From contig NC_133044.1 in NCBI RefSeq assembly GCF_048771995.1, forward strand, positions 1,694,001-1,758,000: a DNA stretch of 64,000 nt, in the 5' to 3' direction. Below, in pieces: positions 11,471 to 26,400 of the stretch. The notes below the pieces were generated by a model. It was not told where the DNA came from, made no database searches, and saw only the letters and a program-made list of their open reading frames with translations. Numbering within the stretch: the first letter of the stretch is position 1; each line of letters begins with the position of its first letter. This DNA comes from Taeniopygia guttata. Lineage: Eukaryota; Chordata; Aves; Passeriformes; Estrildidae. The position numbers were made by a program, and so were the translations under genes.

Positions 11471-14400
11471 TCAGTTGGCTCCAGCTGTTGCCAGCCAGCT
11501 GTTGCAGACGGGCCCCTTGTGATCGTTGAGGCGACAGTACTTGTTGAACTTCTCCTTCAGGTGCTGCCGGTACTGCTCCCGGTTGCTGTAGAAAGACTTG
11601 TTGTTTGCCATGAAGGATTGGATTTCATCCTGGGAGATGAACAGTTCCTCATCAGAAGTGCACTCTGACTCATCCTGCAATGAGAACAGGAGTTCAGAGC
11701 TCCAGCACTGCCCAGCTGTGCAGCACATCTGTCCCCACCATTCCCTGTCACACCAGCCCAAAGCTGATCTGGACACCCTGCTCACACAGGGCTCTGCTGG
11801 TTTGGGGTGAGAAACAGCCAATATCCATCGCTAAATAGATCCAAATCTGCTGCAGCCTTAGCACATTCCCATGGGGAGATAGATTTTAATAGAGGGTTTG
11901 GGGGGAAAGTTGGAGAAAGAAAAAGGGAAAAAAAGAAGGGAGGCTAGAGCGAAAAATGAGGGAAGATAAAAAAGGAAAAAGCAGGGAAATATAGCAAAGG
12001 GATCTAAATAACTGGAAGGAGAAGGAAAGGAGAGAGATGAAAGCTGCCCAAGGAGCCTGCAGTGGGAAGCCACATTTGAGGCCTGAAGGCAGCAATAATG
12101 CCCACTTCATGTTACGGAATAACGCAATCCTCGACAATGAGCACTTGCAACACAAGTTCTGTCACCACATTCCAGCGACCATTTCTCCTCCTCTGCAAAG
12201 CATTCAATTATAAACTTCCCAGGGAACGTGCACCAGGAACTGAACTGAACACTGGGACTCAATTCCTCACTGGGAGCTGACTTCTCAGCTCCAAAGATTA
12301 AAGCATGATGCTACAACCCAAAACTCGAATGCAGCAGTTACTTACAAGGAGTTCCACTAAGCTTTTGGCACCTTTTCCAGTATCAGGGACAAGTGACATT
12401 TCTGTAGGTTCTGCAAACTGTGACACATTTTTCATATGCTCAAACCAAGGCAACTGCTGGCCGCTTTTGTCTGCGCTACAGCAGCTCTCAGCGTGTGTGT
12501 CTTTGGTCTTGTCGCGGTGAAACTCTGTGTGCGTGAGATTTCCTGAGGTCTCTCTGCTACCTGCATCTGCCAGACAGCTCCCAAGTTTCTGAATCTGAAA
12601 TGGAAAGGAGCCTGCAATCAACTGCCAGCAGTGTTTAATGTGGAATATTCGAGCTGGAGACGGAAGCAGAGGGAAAAGAGGAAGGTTCAAAGGTGAGCGA
12701 GGGTAGATATTTATACTTCAACACGTGCCAGGAGAGCTGGGGGGGTGGCACATTCACTGAGAGAGAGTAAAAGTGCACATGCTTAGGAACACACAAGGGA
12801 CTCCACCACAACCTACTCTAGAGGAAGGACCTCAGTTCCAAAACTTGGGATGACAAGGGAACAGGAGATCCCTGTTGTCCCATTTTCAGCCTAAGTCTCA
12901 ATCAGAATTTAAAATCCTTCCGTAACTTTCAAATGTAAGCATTTAGAGAAGCATCTGGCAGAGCCATGTTCCTTACGTGGTCATTCTCACACTTCAAAGC
13001 TTTACTTTTCTTTTTCTTCTTTTTGTTTTTGCCTTTTGTGTTACTCTCCTCTGCGTTAGCCCAGCACTCCACACAGCTATCTCCATCCTCCTCCTTGTCC
13101 TCGCAGCGATGGACGCAGGCATCGTCCCCTGAAAAACACAGCCACGTTTCTTTTGAGATGCTGCAGCTCTGGGGATATTAAAGCATCCTTATCTTCTTCC
13201 CAAACCTACCATTTTCATCATGGTTGCAGATGCCCTCAGTGCAGGCCACGTCCGAGCCCTCCCGGGACCCCGTTTCGCTGCCCTCCATGCTCGAGGAATA
13301 GCCACAGTCGCTGCCAGTACAGTGTGGAGATAAACCTGAGACAGAGGCCAAAATTACTGCCATCTGTAGGAACTGCTGCACATTCTTTAGTTATGCCTCT
13401 AACAAGAAAGACTTCAGAGAACCCCAGACAGGTTTGGATTGGAAGGGTCCTTAAAAATCCTCTCATTCCACCTCCCTGCCACGGGCAGGGACTCCTTTTT
13501 AAAAACAGGTGACCACTGTTCACCCCATGAACGGCAAATGCTGTTTAAAAATGAAAAATACTGACATTTAACATACCTTTCTTGATTTTAGGTGAGCTTA
13601 ATAGGGTACCACTACTAGGACAAGTGCAAGAAGTGCTTTCATTAGTAACAATTACTTCTACACAGTTGTTGGCTTCTTCGGTGCTACCACAGGCTTTGCA
13701 GCTGCTTTCCGTGAAGTTTGAGTTCTCCTTCAAACAGAAACAAAAAACACTTGCAGACACTGAAAGCAGCTCAGCCAGCATTTTTGTAAAGGCTACTCTT
13801 TCCATGAGAAAAACCAGCTGACACTGACTGACAACAGCATTGCTTAGAATTCTTCACAAGTACAACACAACTAAACAAAACCCCAACCAATTTACCTTGA
13901 CCCACAGTCACAGCCCATTAAGGTCAGCCAAGAGAGACTGAATAATAATCTGAGCTGATGGATGAAGCACCAAAAAGCCCCAGCTACCCATGTTTACCTT
14001 TGCCTGATTGATTTCCTTCTCTTCTGCTGCCTGCAGAGGAGCAGGGATCTCACACACGCATTTATTTTTCCGTCTGTTCTTCCGCTTTTGGCGTTTCTTC
14101 TCTTGTTTAAGCTCTCTCACTCTCTCTTCTTCTGAAAACTCTTCACAGAGCTGCTCCAATCGACTAATGCCCTGCACTTTTTCCACAGCCATCTGTTTAC
14201 AAGAGGTTAGGTCCAGTTATAGAAGTCATCACAGTTCAAGATTTTTCATTTATAAAGCAGGAGAAGGAAAACAGCCACTAATGAAATCCCAGCAGCACAA
14301 CTATTGAAAAATGCCCACCAAGATGCAGCCACTTGGTTTAGATTGCTGGAAACTCATGTGTGGGGGAGCTCTGGCTTGCACCTTTGGCCCAGATTCACAT

Positions 14401-17400
14401 TTTTCAGTGAAGAGCTGCAGATTTTAATGCATTGTTGGATCTGTGATACTCTGATCCTGTGGGAGTAAAAAAATTCCAAGAACTAACCAGCTCAAGGTTC
14501 TACTATGATCCTTCCCAAACTGATTTTCCTCCTTCTTCTCTGGTGTTTTAGAGGTTTCAGACAGAACAGTTATTATGAATGGAAGGTGAACATAACAAAA
14601 AAGATCCACGTCATATAAACTACTAATTAATGTTAAAGGAGCTCTGTCTGAAGCTCAGGATCCCACAGGATCAGAGTGCATTCAGAACAAGCCGATCACG
14701 AGAGTTTGCAACCACTTTTTCAATTCAAAAGCACGTCCTCCAATGCAATCAGGTAGAAAAACAGAATTAACACAGATGGTTCAGTGTACTGGAATGGGCA
14801 GCTTGAAAGTAAAAGCAAGCCTCAATCTTTTATATTCCACTTTATTCCACATGGGAACACATTCCAGTTGTGCTGTGCATGGATGTCCCACAGCTGAACA
14901 AGGGATTGACTGCAACACCCTTGACACTCCTGGCAGCCCAGTGATAAAAAGCAGGAAATGAATTCCAGTGACAACGGGCCCAGTTATTGCAGCAGCTCAA
15001 ACACAAGTTGGACAAAATTTGATGTTTTTACCTCAAAGCTCTTGCGTAAAGCATCGACCCCCAGGTAAAAGAGCATCTGCCACGTCTGCTCCTCAGCCCG
15101 CAGCTTCTGCCAGATCCGGTGCAACCTCTCGTAGAGGTGGATGCCCAGGCAGGTGAGGACCTCCTCCTGGGCTATGTCTATTGTCTTGGCGTGCCTCTCT
15201 CTCCGTCTGAGGGAAAGGGGAACCAAAGCACTGTTAGAGCAGCTAGAAGCCAACCGAGGGATCAAAGCAGGGCTGACGTGTTCTCTGGAGGTACAACTGC
15301 AGCTGTGTTTGCAGGAGCAGCCTGGCAGGGCTCTGCTGTGCTGCATGCAGATGCAAAATAGAAAGGAACAGGTCAAAGCCACCACTGTGAAGCAGCACTG
15401 TGCCTTGCCACTTCTGGCTTCAGGTGCCATATCCTGCTCTTCCTAGGAGGCATCAAGAGTTTAAATGCCAGAGATGCATTCTTTTGTGGCTTAAAATTTG
15501 CTGGAGTTCACAGCAATTATTTCACCATCGGTTAGCTCAAGCTGAATAAACACACAGGGAATTTTGTACATTACTTACCGTGCAGAGTAAAAACATTTCA
15601 GTATTAATCTGTTCATTATCCTTCTATTATCTATCAATCTGGTTAATCTGTTAAGGGAAAACTACTATGAAAGGATTTACCCTCCTCATTAAACAGTTAT
15701 GACTGAGCTTTAAAGGCACTGAGGTTGGAACTAGATGATCTTTAACATCACTTCCAACTCATTCTATGGTTCTCCAATACTCCATTCAGAAATGTGCTCT
15801 TCACTGGATGGTTTTAAGATGCTTAAAGGTTCAGAAATACACAACTGGCAACAAAACTAACTTGAACACTTGGCATTTGGCAAAACTCGACCAAGGCTCT
15901 CTTTCTATTTCGCATATTTGAACACCTCAGTGGGCAAGCAGGCAGCTCTAGGGAGTGAACAACCAACTGGAAGACATTTGATCACTTCTTTTTTTTCCTT
16001 CCAAAGCACAGCTGAAACCTTCGAAGCGCTCTCTCCGAGCCTACACCAGTACAGATATCCACAACCACGAGTTCATCACACAGCAAAGAGGCAAAAAGCC
16101 ACTTTGTGCACAGACATTTGAAGAGTCAAATAAAGAAGCAAAGCGCTAGATAGCCCACTCTAGCCAATTACATACTCATACCCTCCTGCGAACTCGGGCT
16201 CGGCCCGGCCCAAGAGGTGCGCGATGAAGTCGGTCTCGCAGCAGACGTGGATGTGGCGCTCGTGGGGGCAGCAGCGCAGCCCCTCGTACAGGGCAGCACA
16301 GTAGCCCTTCTCCTTGCTGCAGTCCAGCTCCCCGATCAGGATGTTGTAGGCACGCAGCACTTTGTTCTTGCAGTCGGTGCAAAACCTGGGGGGAAGCACA
16401 GAATCAGGCTGGGTTCGCCCCAACGCGCTGGCTGAGCCGTGATGTGTCTGACCTGGGGAGCGGGAGGGCTGTGCTGCTTCAAAAAATGTAATTATGACAG
16501 TACTCTGGCTATGATCCACCTAAACTGACCATGAATTATCCCATCTGTTCTACATTACTAACCTGGATATCAAACTTCTGTCCTCTGACCCATGGAGTGG
16601 AGCCCACCCAGCGAATCCTTGCTTTGAAGAAATTCCCACAAGGAATTCAACTCAAATCTCAGCAGTGAGCAAATACTGCAAACCAGGGCAAAATCCCTCT
16701 CTCAGGTAACACATATCACATCACCTTCTAGCAATTCTTTCAAATGTACTCAAGTGAGTGATAAGAAATAAAGCAAAGTATCCTCTGGTGCCTGCTGTAC
16801 AAGAGTGATCCTTGTTTCTACTACAAACATATTTTGAATTGTTAGATCGCTGTGCTGATGGCCAAACGAGGGTTATTTATAACACAACATACTCATTTTA
16901 AACATGTGACAGCTCATGTGTGACAGGAGTATACTTATAATTAAAATACAAGCAAATTAAGCTCATTCCGTGTCATAAGAGGAGTAACCTTCAAGAGGCC
17001 ACAAGATCTCTTGCTGGATGACTCTAAAAATGCAAGTCAGACAAGCTGCTGACATTTCAGCTCAAAGCTGGCTCCCCATGATGTTTTTTCCTTTCCTAGT
17101 GTCTCCAGCCATTTGACAGCACTAAATCAAACATATTTTGCTGTTAGAGCTACGATACCTGTCTGCTTTCTGTGGTGGAAGGAGAGAAAACAGCAGTATG
17201 ATCGCAGGTTAGCACCAGGAAGGCAGCCAAGGCAGTGTTTAATGTCACAGGAGATTAAAGTTATTTTGTTTCCAAAGTGTTATTTCCACAGCACCGCCAC
17301 CCCCGCACCCATCTGTGCCCCACAGTTGATATCAGAACCTTGAGACTGCTGGAAATTAAAACTTTTCAATCAGCACGGCAGATCCTGTGCACATGCAACT

Positions 17401-20400
17401 ATAATTTAATGGTTTATTTCTGCCCTGCACGAGAGATTTAACAGCACCAGGCATAAATAAATGGTTTAAAGCAGTGCTTTAAAGGCAACATCAAGCCTAA
17501 AATCTGCTTGCACTAGAGCAGCTCACAGGATTCTGAAATGGCACATAGTCCCTGAAAGCCTAAAAAAAAAAAAAAGACAAGCAGCTACGACTTCATCAGA
17601 GGTCTCCAGATCTTCCCTTTAATTAAACACAATGAAAGTTCCACCATCTTTGTCTCATCAACTACATGGCAAAGTCTCCCATCACCACCAAGCTCAGATC
17701 TTCAGCTTCACGAGGAAAAACCCTCTGCATTTGGAGCATTTTGATCTCCCAAAAACCACGCCATTCCCCAAAGCAAGGTGTGGCTTGCTCCCCTCACATA
17801 CCTGTGTTTTCGTAGGTAGGTTTCTAACGTTTCTAGGAGGCAGCTGGAGTCGATCAGAACCACTTCATCCCTGCACTCCTGGGACATCAGCTCCCACACG
17901 TCCATCCAGCAACCCCTGCACGGAAATGAGACACCAAACTCTTCATTATCCTGCTGGGAGGCAGAAAAGAAACCCAGCAGAGCCTCATTCTTTACCTGAC
18001 TGCTCCCTGGGAAGGTCCATAGCAGAAAATGATGCTACACTTGCTCTCTTTCCTCTTCCTGTCTTCTCTACTTTTCTTAACTGCTCTTAATTTCTTTGAA
18101 CTGAGTCTGCTACTGCTCCTTTCACTGTCACATAGTATTACCAAACATTTTTCAGACCTATAACATATATATATTATCAGCTAGTTATTCTTCTTTAAAA
18201 AAATCCTATGGAAAACGTTACTCTGTTCCTTAATTTAATTTGAATTCTTTACAGGCTAAGCGTTAACACCTATGAAAGTTTGGGTCAGAACTGAGATGCA
18301 AATTTTGCTGTCCATGTTTATGACCCAGACTCACCACGACTTTCTAATGTCACAGCTGCAAACCAGCTGTGATTTTCAGAATATTACTTTAAGTATAAAC
18401 AAATACAAGTCTTAATACTTGTCAGCTGAAGACAATTTGGTAAAATAACAAAAGAAAAAAGCAAAACAAAAAAAAAACCCAAACAACTTTCACCATAAAA
18501 CATCCTACCTCAAATTTCAAAAATTTGCTAGAATATCAAAGTAACTTTACAACTCGCATTCGGATGTGCTAAAAGTGAGGAAAAAAATGGACTTTAAATA
18601 AAATTACAGGCTTGTCCACACTTGACACTTTATCAGAATGGTCATTTCTGCGTTATGGACATCACAGAGCAAAAAAATTGAAAGAAGCAACCCTGTTTCC
18701 TAATTAGAGGAGTTCTGTGTGCCATTACCCACTTTGCCAGGTCATAGGGCTTGCATTTAGGAGAGTTCCAAACGCTCCTGAGCCCCAAACAGAGCTGAGG
18801 AGCCAAAAGCCAGGCACAGACCGAGGACACCAAGTAACCCTCGAGTGGCATTAGCTGCTTACATAACTCCTCTAATTAAACACACAGCTCCAACTCAAAG
18901 CCTTTTTTGTGTGGAGGAAATGCCCAACAGATGCAACTCATCTGAAGGAGTTTCTTGTAAAGATGTGGAGCAGGAGCTCTACGTTGGTAAATGAAGTTTG
19001 TTCTGTGACAACTGAGTGCCTGCACAGCCCAGGCAGAGCCTGTTTGTGTCCACTGCAGGCAGATTTATTTGGATTTTATCAATATTGATACACTCTGGTC
19101 ACTTCTGTACACAACACGGGGGTTTTAGGAGAAATGGGGAGTGCAAGTCCTGCTTCCTTAGCAAGCTGCACTGCATGTCCACAGGCAATGTTCTCTGATA
19201 ACCCCAAGGTTTACCTGCAGAATATAAACATTGCCCTTCCTCCTATTCCCTATTCACCTGCCAGCATCCAAAGAACTAAGGGGATTTATTCCAGCATTAA
19301 ACGAGGAAATAAAAGCAACATTTTCCTCTCTATTCATTCAGCTTCAGAATTGTTCTGCCTTGCCAAAGTGCTAACTGCACGTTCCACAGGATCTGTTCTC
19401 ACACAGAAAAGATTAAGCTTACTAAATATAAAAGAACCCCAAAACCCACTTTCATGATGCTATAAATTTGCTTTATTTTAAGAAGAAATATATATATCTA
19501 CACCCCTATACTCTCAGGATCTTGGGTAACGTAAGCTTTAAAGTAATTTTGTGAAAGGCCTGTAACCAAAATATAATAGCAGATAATGATTAGTTCCCAG
19601 TATCCTCAAGCAGCACAAGCAAATATCAAGTGTCAAATTCCAGATGCCTGGTATCCCAGGGGATTTAAGTAAACCCAGAGAGACTCCAATCTGCATAGAA
19701 AAATACATGTCTTGTAACTGGAAACCATGAGCAAGCTTTCACAGGTTGGAGGCTTAAGCAGCAGCAGAACACAGCTGAGTAAAAAAGGTCCAGACACTCC
19801 AATTAAGCCCAAGAGACTAATTTATTGGTCATCATATGAAAAAAAAAAAAAATAAAAGGAGCCACCCCACAAACAAGAAACCTCCCCAAAATCCACAATA
19901 GATTTACAGGGAGTGTTTTTCTGCTTAACCAGCTGGAACAAATCATTTCAACTTCAAGACAGAGGCATATAGGCATATTGTGCAGTGGTGTATTCAAAAC
20001 ATGCTGTCACTTTTGAGAAAATACATTTTATGGCGTTCCAGTTTTAACCCTGCATCCAACCACAATAAAGCCCTTGGTTAACAGTTGTGCAAGGCATTTT
20101 TAATAAACCCAAGCAAAATGATGTATATTTATTTAGCACGTACCCTTTGACTTAAACGTGAGAAAATCTGCTGAACAACCATTTTGGTCTAGAGCACAAA
20201 AACCAGTTTGTCTTTCTAGAGCATTGTTTAAATCATAGTGCACAAGCCATCCATGCCCTGAGCATGCCCAAAACTCCTGATGCTTCTCTTCCTCTTCCCC
20301 AACAACTATTTAGGCCTGCTACAATCCAACTGCCACTCTGGCAAGCAGATCAGAGCATAAAAATTGATCTCTGTGCTTAAAAATAAATTAGTCTCAATAA

Positions 20401-23400
20401 TTTGTTTCCTTAAAATATTTCAATTGTGCATTTTAAACAGAGACTTACCCCAAAGGTTTTGGTTTGTGTGTGTCCAGGGAGTGTAGCTGACACCTCTTGT
20501 TCTTCTTACTTTTGGGAATTGCATCAATCATGTCATTCAGTTTGGACCTATGGAAAAAAAAAGTGAGGAACTTTGTATCCTGAAAACCACTGGATCAGGT
20601 TACACTACCTCACTTTCCCCATCTCAATCTCAACTCTGCACTAACCTTCCCTACTTTTCCTGCTAACTGGAGCAAGAAGAACAAGCTGAAGCCAACTGGA
20701 AGGCCAAGACACACTGTGCTGAACACTCACTGTTTGCTCTGCTGACAGCTGAGGAACTAATGGCTCTGGGGTATTTACTGTGCTCACCAAGCCCAGAAGG
20801 TTTCACTTTCTCAGTCTTACCTTTCTACCCAAGAGCAGCAAGCTTTGGTGGAAAAATTAACACTTGTATTTTATTTTTTACACCCCAACTAGTGAGACAA
20901 ACACTAATGAGACCACAAAAACCCTGCAGGGCCTGGATCAGATTAAGAACCGAACATTAAATATTGGCATCTTCCAACTGCAACCATGGCACTGTAACTG
21001 GTGCTACCAAAGATTAGGTTTGCTTTTTCCCCAGTTTAGGCAACAAGAAGTGTAATTATGGATGTTGAAGAGGAAAAGGTGCTGTGCCAACTCAGCATTG
21101 CCACAAAGGCAACGCGCAGAGCGGGGATGGCGCGAGCAGCTCGCAGACACTGACCCGTGCACGTAGAAGAGCGTGTAAAGCTTCTTGGCATCAGTCATGC
21201 AGCTGCGGGTGACCGAGAGCACCCCCTTGGGCCCCACGGTGAGGGGCTCCAGGGCAGGGTTCCCCGACTCCACCAGCTGGGAGAAGAGGCGCTCCACGCT
21301 GCGCCGGCAGCCCACGCACGGCACCAGCTGCGACAGCGCGCTCAGCACCTCCCGCGACGTCACCATCATGGCAATGTTCAGGTCCTGCTGCTTCAGCATG
21401 CTGTGTCTCTGCAAAAATACCACAAAAACCAAATCATTTCATGCTTATTCTCTGCTTTGTTCTCCTCTCCGTTGCCTCCTTTCGCCGCCAAATGCTGCTT
21501 CAGGATAACTGTCCCAATTGGAAAATTCTTTTTCTCCACCTCGGCACAGATGTTGTAGGAAAAGGTCTCACACACACCAACTGCAAGTTTTCAGCTTCTA
21601 CTCACACTCATTTTGTCTTTGGCACATGGAAAGGAAATTCACGAAGGCTCATTGGCATTTATGGAAATCTCATTTACAACCAACTTGTTCTGCTCTGACC
21701 ATGACAATTTAGCAGGATTTTTCCTGGAAGGATAAATGCCATTTCCCATTACAATCCTACTAGCTGGAATTAAAGAATGCACACATTACTACTCAGGGTG
21801 AAGCCTTCGACTTCAGTAGTGAACATCCAATGTGTGCTATTAATAGAACATTAATGAGAACACCTTCTAATATTGCTTACGTCAATAAACAGTTGTAGAT
21901 GTGTCTCCTGGCCCCTGTGTCAAACACATCCAGGCACACGTCCTCACAAAAAGCACACACCCTTCTAGTCCTTCTCACTGCTGAATTACTGCCTTGGCTT
22001 CCAGCAGCTGGAGTGCCACCAGCAGAGCTGTGCAGAGCAGAGAGTCCCTTCCTCACACCCCAACAGGCAAACCCACACTTGAGTTGTATCTGCACAGGGA
22101 ATGTCACACCACCAGAGAATTTTCTGTATTATTGTCACATCACACCACTCAAACACTCCCCCCATGCACAGAGGACTTGCCACAACTTCTGGGGAAAGGA
22201 AGAAAAGACCACACATCCACTTGAAAAGAGAAAGTGTCCTCAGCTCCTTCTATGCAATATGGAAAGCAAAGGTACCATCAGGCAACATTGAAGGTTTGTG
22301 CTCTTACAGGAAGGCCCATTAAATCACCTGCCAAGCACTATCACTCTGCAATAACCCTGTTTCCTGTAATTAATTGCAGGAGTCACAGCAAGGCAGGAAT
22401 GAGCTATTTTCACAACCCAGCTGCACTTGGCATGCAGCATGTGTCTGCACTGCTGCTGTCAACCCTGGGTGAGGCAACTGTGCAGCTGCAGAGCAGCAAC
22501 CTCTGCCCCTCTGGACATCCAGTGGCACCACTCTGCAGCTGCTACAGGTGTCAACAGTGCTACAGTTATTTGTCAGAATTTGGCACGTCAGTTTCTAGGA
22601 TTAAAGTTTCTGGGTTACCACAAAATCAGTTCTCACCACTTATCTATATAAAATCTACAAATTGGCACACAAATTCTACACAAAATCATAAGAACCCAAC
22701 CTTGAGCAAGCCACACTTCCACTTGAAAGGGCGGTTCTAAACAGCTCAGAAAAATAAAAATCTAGATGTATTTAGAAGCTGTAGCTCCCACTGTAAGTTC
22801 TGAGCTCTCAGACATGCAGCAATTGCCTCCTGACAAGACAACGTGCAATAAATGCTGTGGAATCCAGAGCACACTGAACCCAGTGCACTTTGGTACCAAT
22901 GTGTGATTGCTCCCAGGTGCTGACGTGTCTGAGGCATTCCAGGAGTCACAACCTCCTGGAGAAGCAAAAACCCAAACCTGAGGAAAGCAAAAAATCTCAC
23001 TTCTTAGGAAACATGATTTACCTGGATGAACTGTTTCAGTTGTGTACTGTTGTTCTGATGTCCATCGAGGTTCAGCACATTATCAGGAAATTCCATCACC
23101 ATCTATACAATAGAGGAAAAACAATTTAAAGAGGAGCTTTCAGACAAAAAAAAAAAAAAAAAAAAAAAAAAGCCAAACAGAGCATTAGTTGTTTTACTTT
23201 CTTGGGGGAAATAAGATTGAAATTATGTTAAATGCTCATTCTTTTCACATAATTACTGGAGCTTGGAAAAGGATAAAAGTAACTGTTTCAGATAGTGAAT
23301 GTTTCAGCAAAGTAATAAATGCTTCATTGATATAATGTTCTAGAGGCAGTTTATAAATGGCAACTCTTAAATAGCTGTTAGAAAGCAAAAGTTGCTAAAT

Positions 23401-26400
23401 GGACCATCAGTGTTCAAATTATCATCTACATGACTTGAGACCCTGCTTCAGTTTTAAAAAAAAATACTTCAACACACTGAGATCCAAATGGACCCAACAG
23501 CTTAACTCAATTTATAAAGCTCTGAGGAAACAGTCACAACAGTTTAATGACAGAGTCGACTCCTCCAAAGGCTAATTTCAAACCATATTAACCCAACAAG
23601 GTACTCCAAGGCACAGTTTGCTTTGTGTGATTGCAGCTGCAACTCTCAAGAGGCTCAAAGCAAAATGTTAAGCCTACAGAACAATGTGATTACTTGTAAG
23701 TAATTAATAACATTTCTTATCAAATTACTGAGAAACAAAGAGGGCAATTTCTTGGGAGGAGGCAGAAACCAGGAAAGCAACTTTCAGTCAAAAATCCAAC
23801 TGTGCAACCATGGAATAAAATGAAAGCAACTAGAAAAATGTGCAAAGCCTGGCTTAATTCTCTTCTCTGTCCAAACTGAGAAACAGGGAATTTGTCAATA
23901 TGAATATTGAAAGTTCACTTTAAAATCTGAAAGGCAAAATAGCAACTTTGGTTAATAACCCCAATGCAAATGAGCACCAAATAAAAGTGTCTGATTCACC
24001 CCTTTTCCTCCTTCCACCTCCCCTCAGCTGTCTAGGGAAGGCAGAATTCCCCGCTGCCTGCCCAATTACCAACACTACCTCCAGAGAACTCACCTTTCCA
24101 GGCACTGAACACCACTCCAAAATAAACAGCATTTCTCCAAGAACTGTTTTGCTGTGCCATGTGCCCCAGTCTGAGCATTGGCACAGCTGCCTTACCTTTG
24201 TGCAGAGCAGTGCCACTGCCAATCCTAACCCCCAGCTCCACTTCCAGCATTCCTCACCCCTGATCCATCCACACACCGCTTTCTGCTGCAGATTTGCAGG
24301 TTTCCTACAGCGCTAATGTGGAGTTTCTGTGGGCCAGGAGCTACAAGCAAAAGTAAAAGCTCTATCTGCCAATAACAGAGACAAGAGATAAATCTGCCTA
24401 TTTCTCCCCCTTCACCTTCATCTCCCACTATCGCACAACACCCTGAGGTATTTTGTACAACAGAGCAAAAGAATCAAAGACTAAATTAATTCATGTGTCT
24501 GATGAGATTTTATTAAGTGGTTAAACATCAACCACCATCACACCCTGAACTGGAAGGGTAAAAAAAAAAAAAATCCTGTAATACCACATCAAATGGAATG
24601 CCTTCTAGAAACCATAAAAGCTGCTTAAGAAATGAAAAGGGCTCAATATTGAAACCTCCTTTAATTTCTGGCTGAGCCAGGAGGAACAGGGAAGTTGGTG
24701 GTGAAGGATCCACTCCGGGCAGCAGCATCTCCCCGCACCTGAGCTGCTTCCTGGGCTACTACAAAGCAACATTCCAGAAGAAGAGCACATGGGCCATTCA
24801 CTCCTAATTTGCAGTCGCTAATCACTGATTCCACGTTTAAGGCACAGATTAACTCCTTCAGCGGACTGGTCACACTAATTTTAAAATTTGAGTTTTTAAA
24901 GAGGTAACAGAAGCCAGTTGCTATCAATACCCGCCATTATTTTTTAAAGATAGTGCTGCAGATGTAAAATTCTGTTTCAAAGACAGCTGCATGTCTGTAA
25001 TAGCTCTCATTAAGTATTTAAAAAATAAATTATTGATGACAGACAAGGAAGCTCAGAGTTCATTCACTTGCTTCTGCAGGCTTTTTTTAATAAATGCCTC
25101 CAAAAACCACCTAGAAATCCAAATACTTTGTAACAACAGTAACACAAAAAAAAAAAAATGGACACAAAGTAAGATTTCTCCATGGTGAGGATGACTTGCA
25201 CTTGCATAAATGCCTTTTCTCCAGATGGATATAAAACTGATTTACAGCTAGAGGACCCTTTCAATCATGAGGACAGTGTAAAAAGCAGAAGGTTAGCAAC
25301 AACACAGTGCAATTACACAAAGTTTGGGCCTGGTATTAAATTCTGGGACTAAACCACAAATGGCATTTTAGGTCTTCTGAAGTCATCCTCCTGGTAGAGC
25401 TGAATTTTCACTCTCAACCTATTACACACAACAAAAATAACCAGAGCATGACAAGTCTACCTGGCACAAATTAATGGGCAATTTTTACAGGGAGTCCAGG
25501 AAGGATAAATAAAAATTTAAAATAAATAAATAAATAAATAAATGGAGGAATCCAAGAGCTTAAAACCACATGGAAAATGAATGGGCAAAATAACTTTCAA
25601 GGTGTGGCCAAGACAGCAAAAAATTCAAACTTGCACTATTCCTGCACAGTGCTGGGTTTTCCAGATCATCAGCCCCTCTAGGAGAGGCAGATACTGCTTT
25701 GGACAGCTTTGGAGGAAACTTTGCCTAATACCTGAACACAGCTAACCAGAGAGGAGCCAAAAATAGTGATAATTGGTAAAATAATAATATGTCACCATTC
25801 ACATTGATCAGAACTAAAATACAGCAAGAGGACTTCCCTCAAGTGTAGCAAAACCAGATGGGGCCTGCCTGAAGATATTCAACACTTTTGTTCTGGAAGG
25901 TGAAAGAATGGTTTGGGTTGGAAGGGAACTTGAAGATCATTCAGTTCCACCCCCCTGCCATGTGCAGGGACACCTTCCTCAGCTAATAAAACTCAGGGAT
26001 TCTTCCATCCTAAACATTAGATTAGGAATTTAATCATCCCCATTTTACATCACTTAAAGTAACAACAGCTCCTGTCCTACTACCATGAGAAATCAAATAT
26101 GAACCATTAAGATACCAGATTACACTGAGTGCAATATTATTTTCAACGCATTTTCCTGCTTTAAGAATTAAAACAAAGGGCAACTGGCTAGTTACAGATT
26201 TTATTTTTTTTTTCCATTTGCTTTGTGTTCTCCTACAATGCAATTTCTGAACCTTCTAAGGAGAAGGACCAGAGAACCTCCAAGCTGCATTTAGTTGATT
26301 TTTCCACTGAATCTTCTGGAAACGGCCAAACCACGTTTTCCAACTCCCAGCAACACCCTGAAATGGGAACTCTCAGATTTGTTACATTTCTGCAGACACG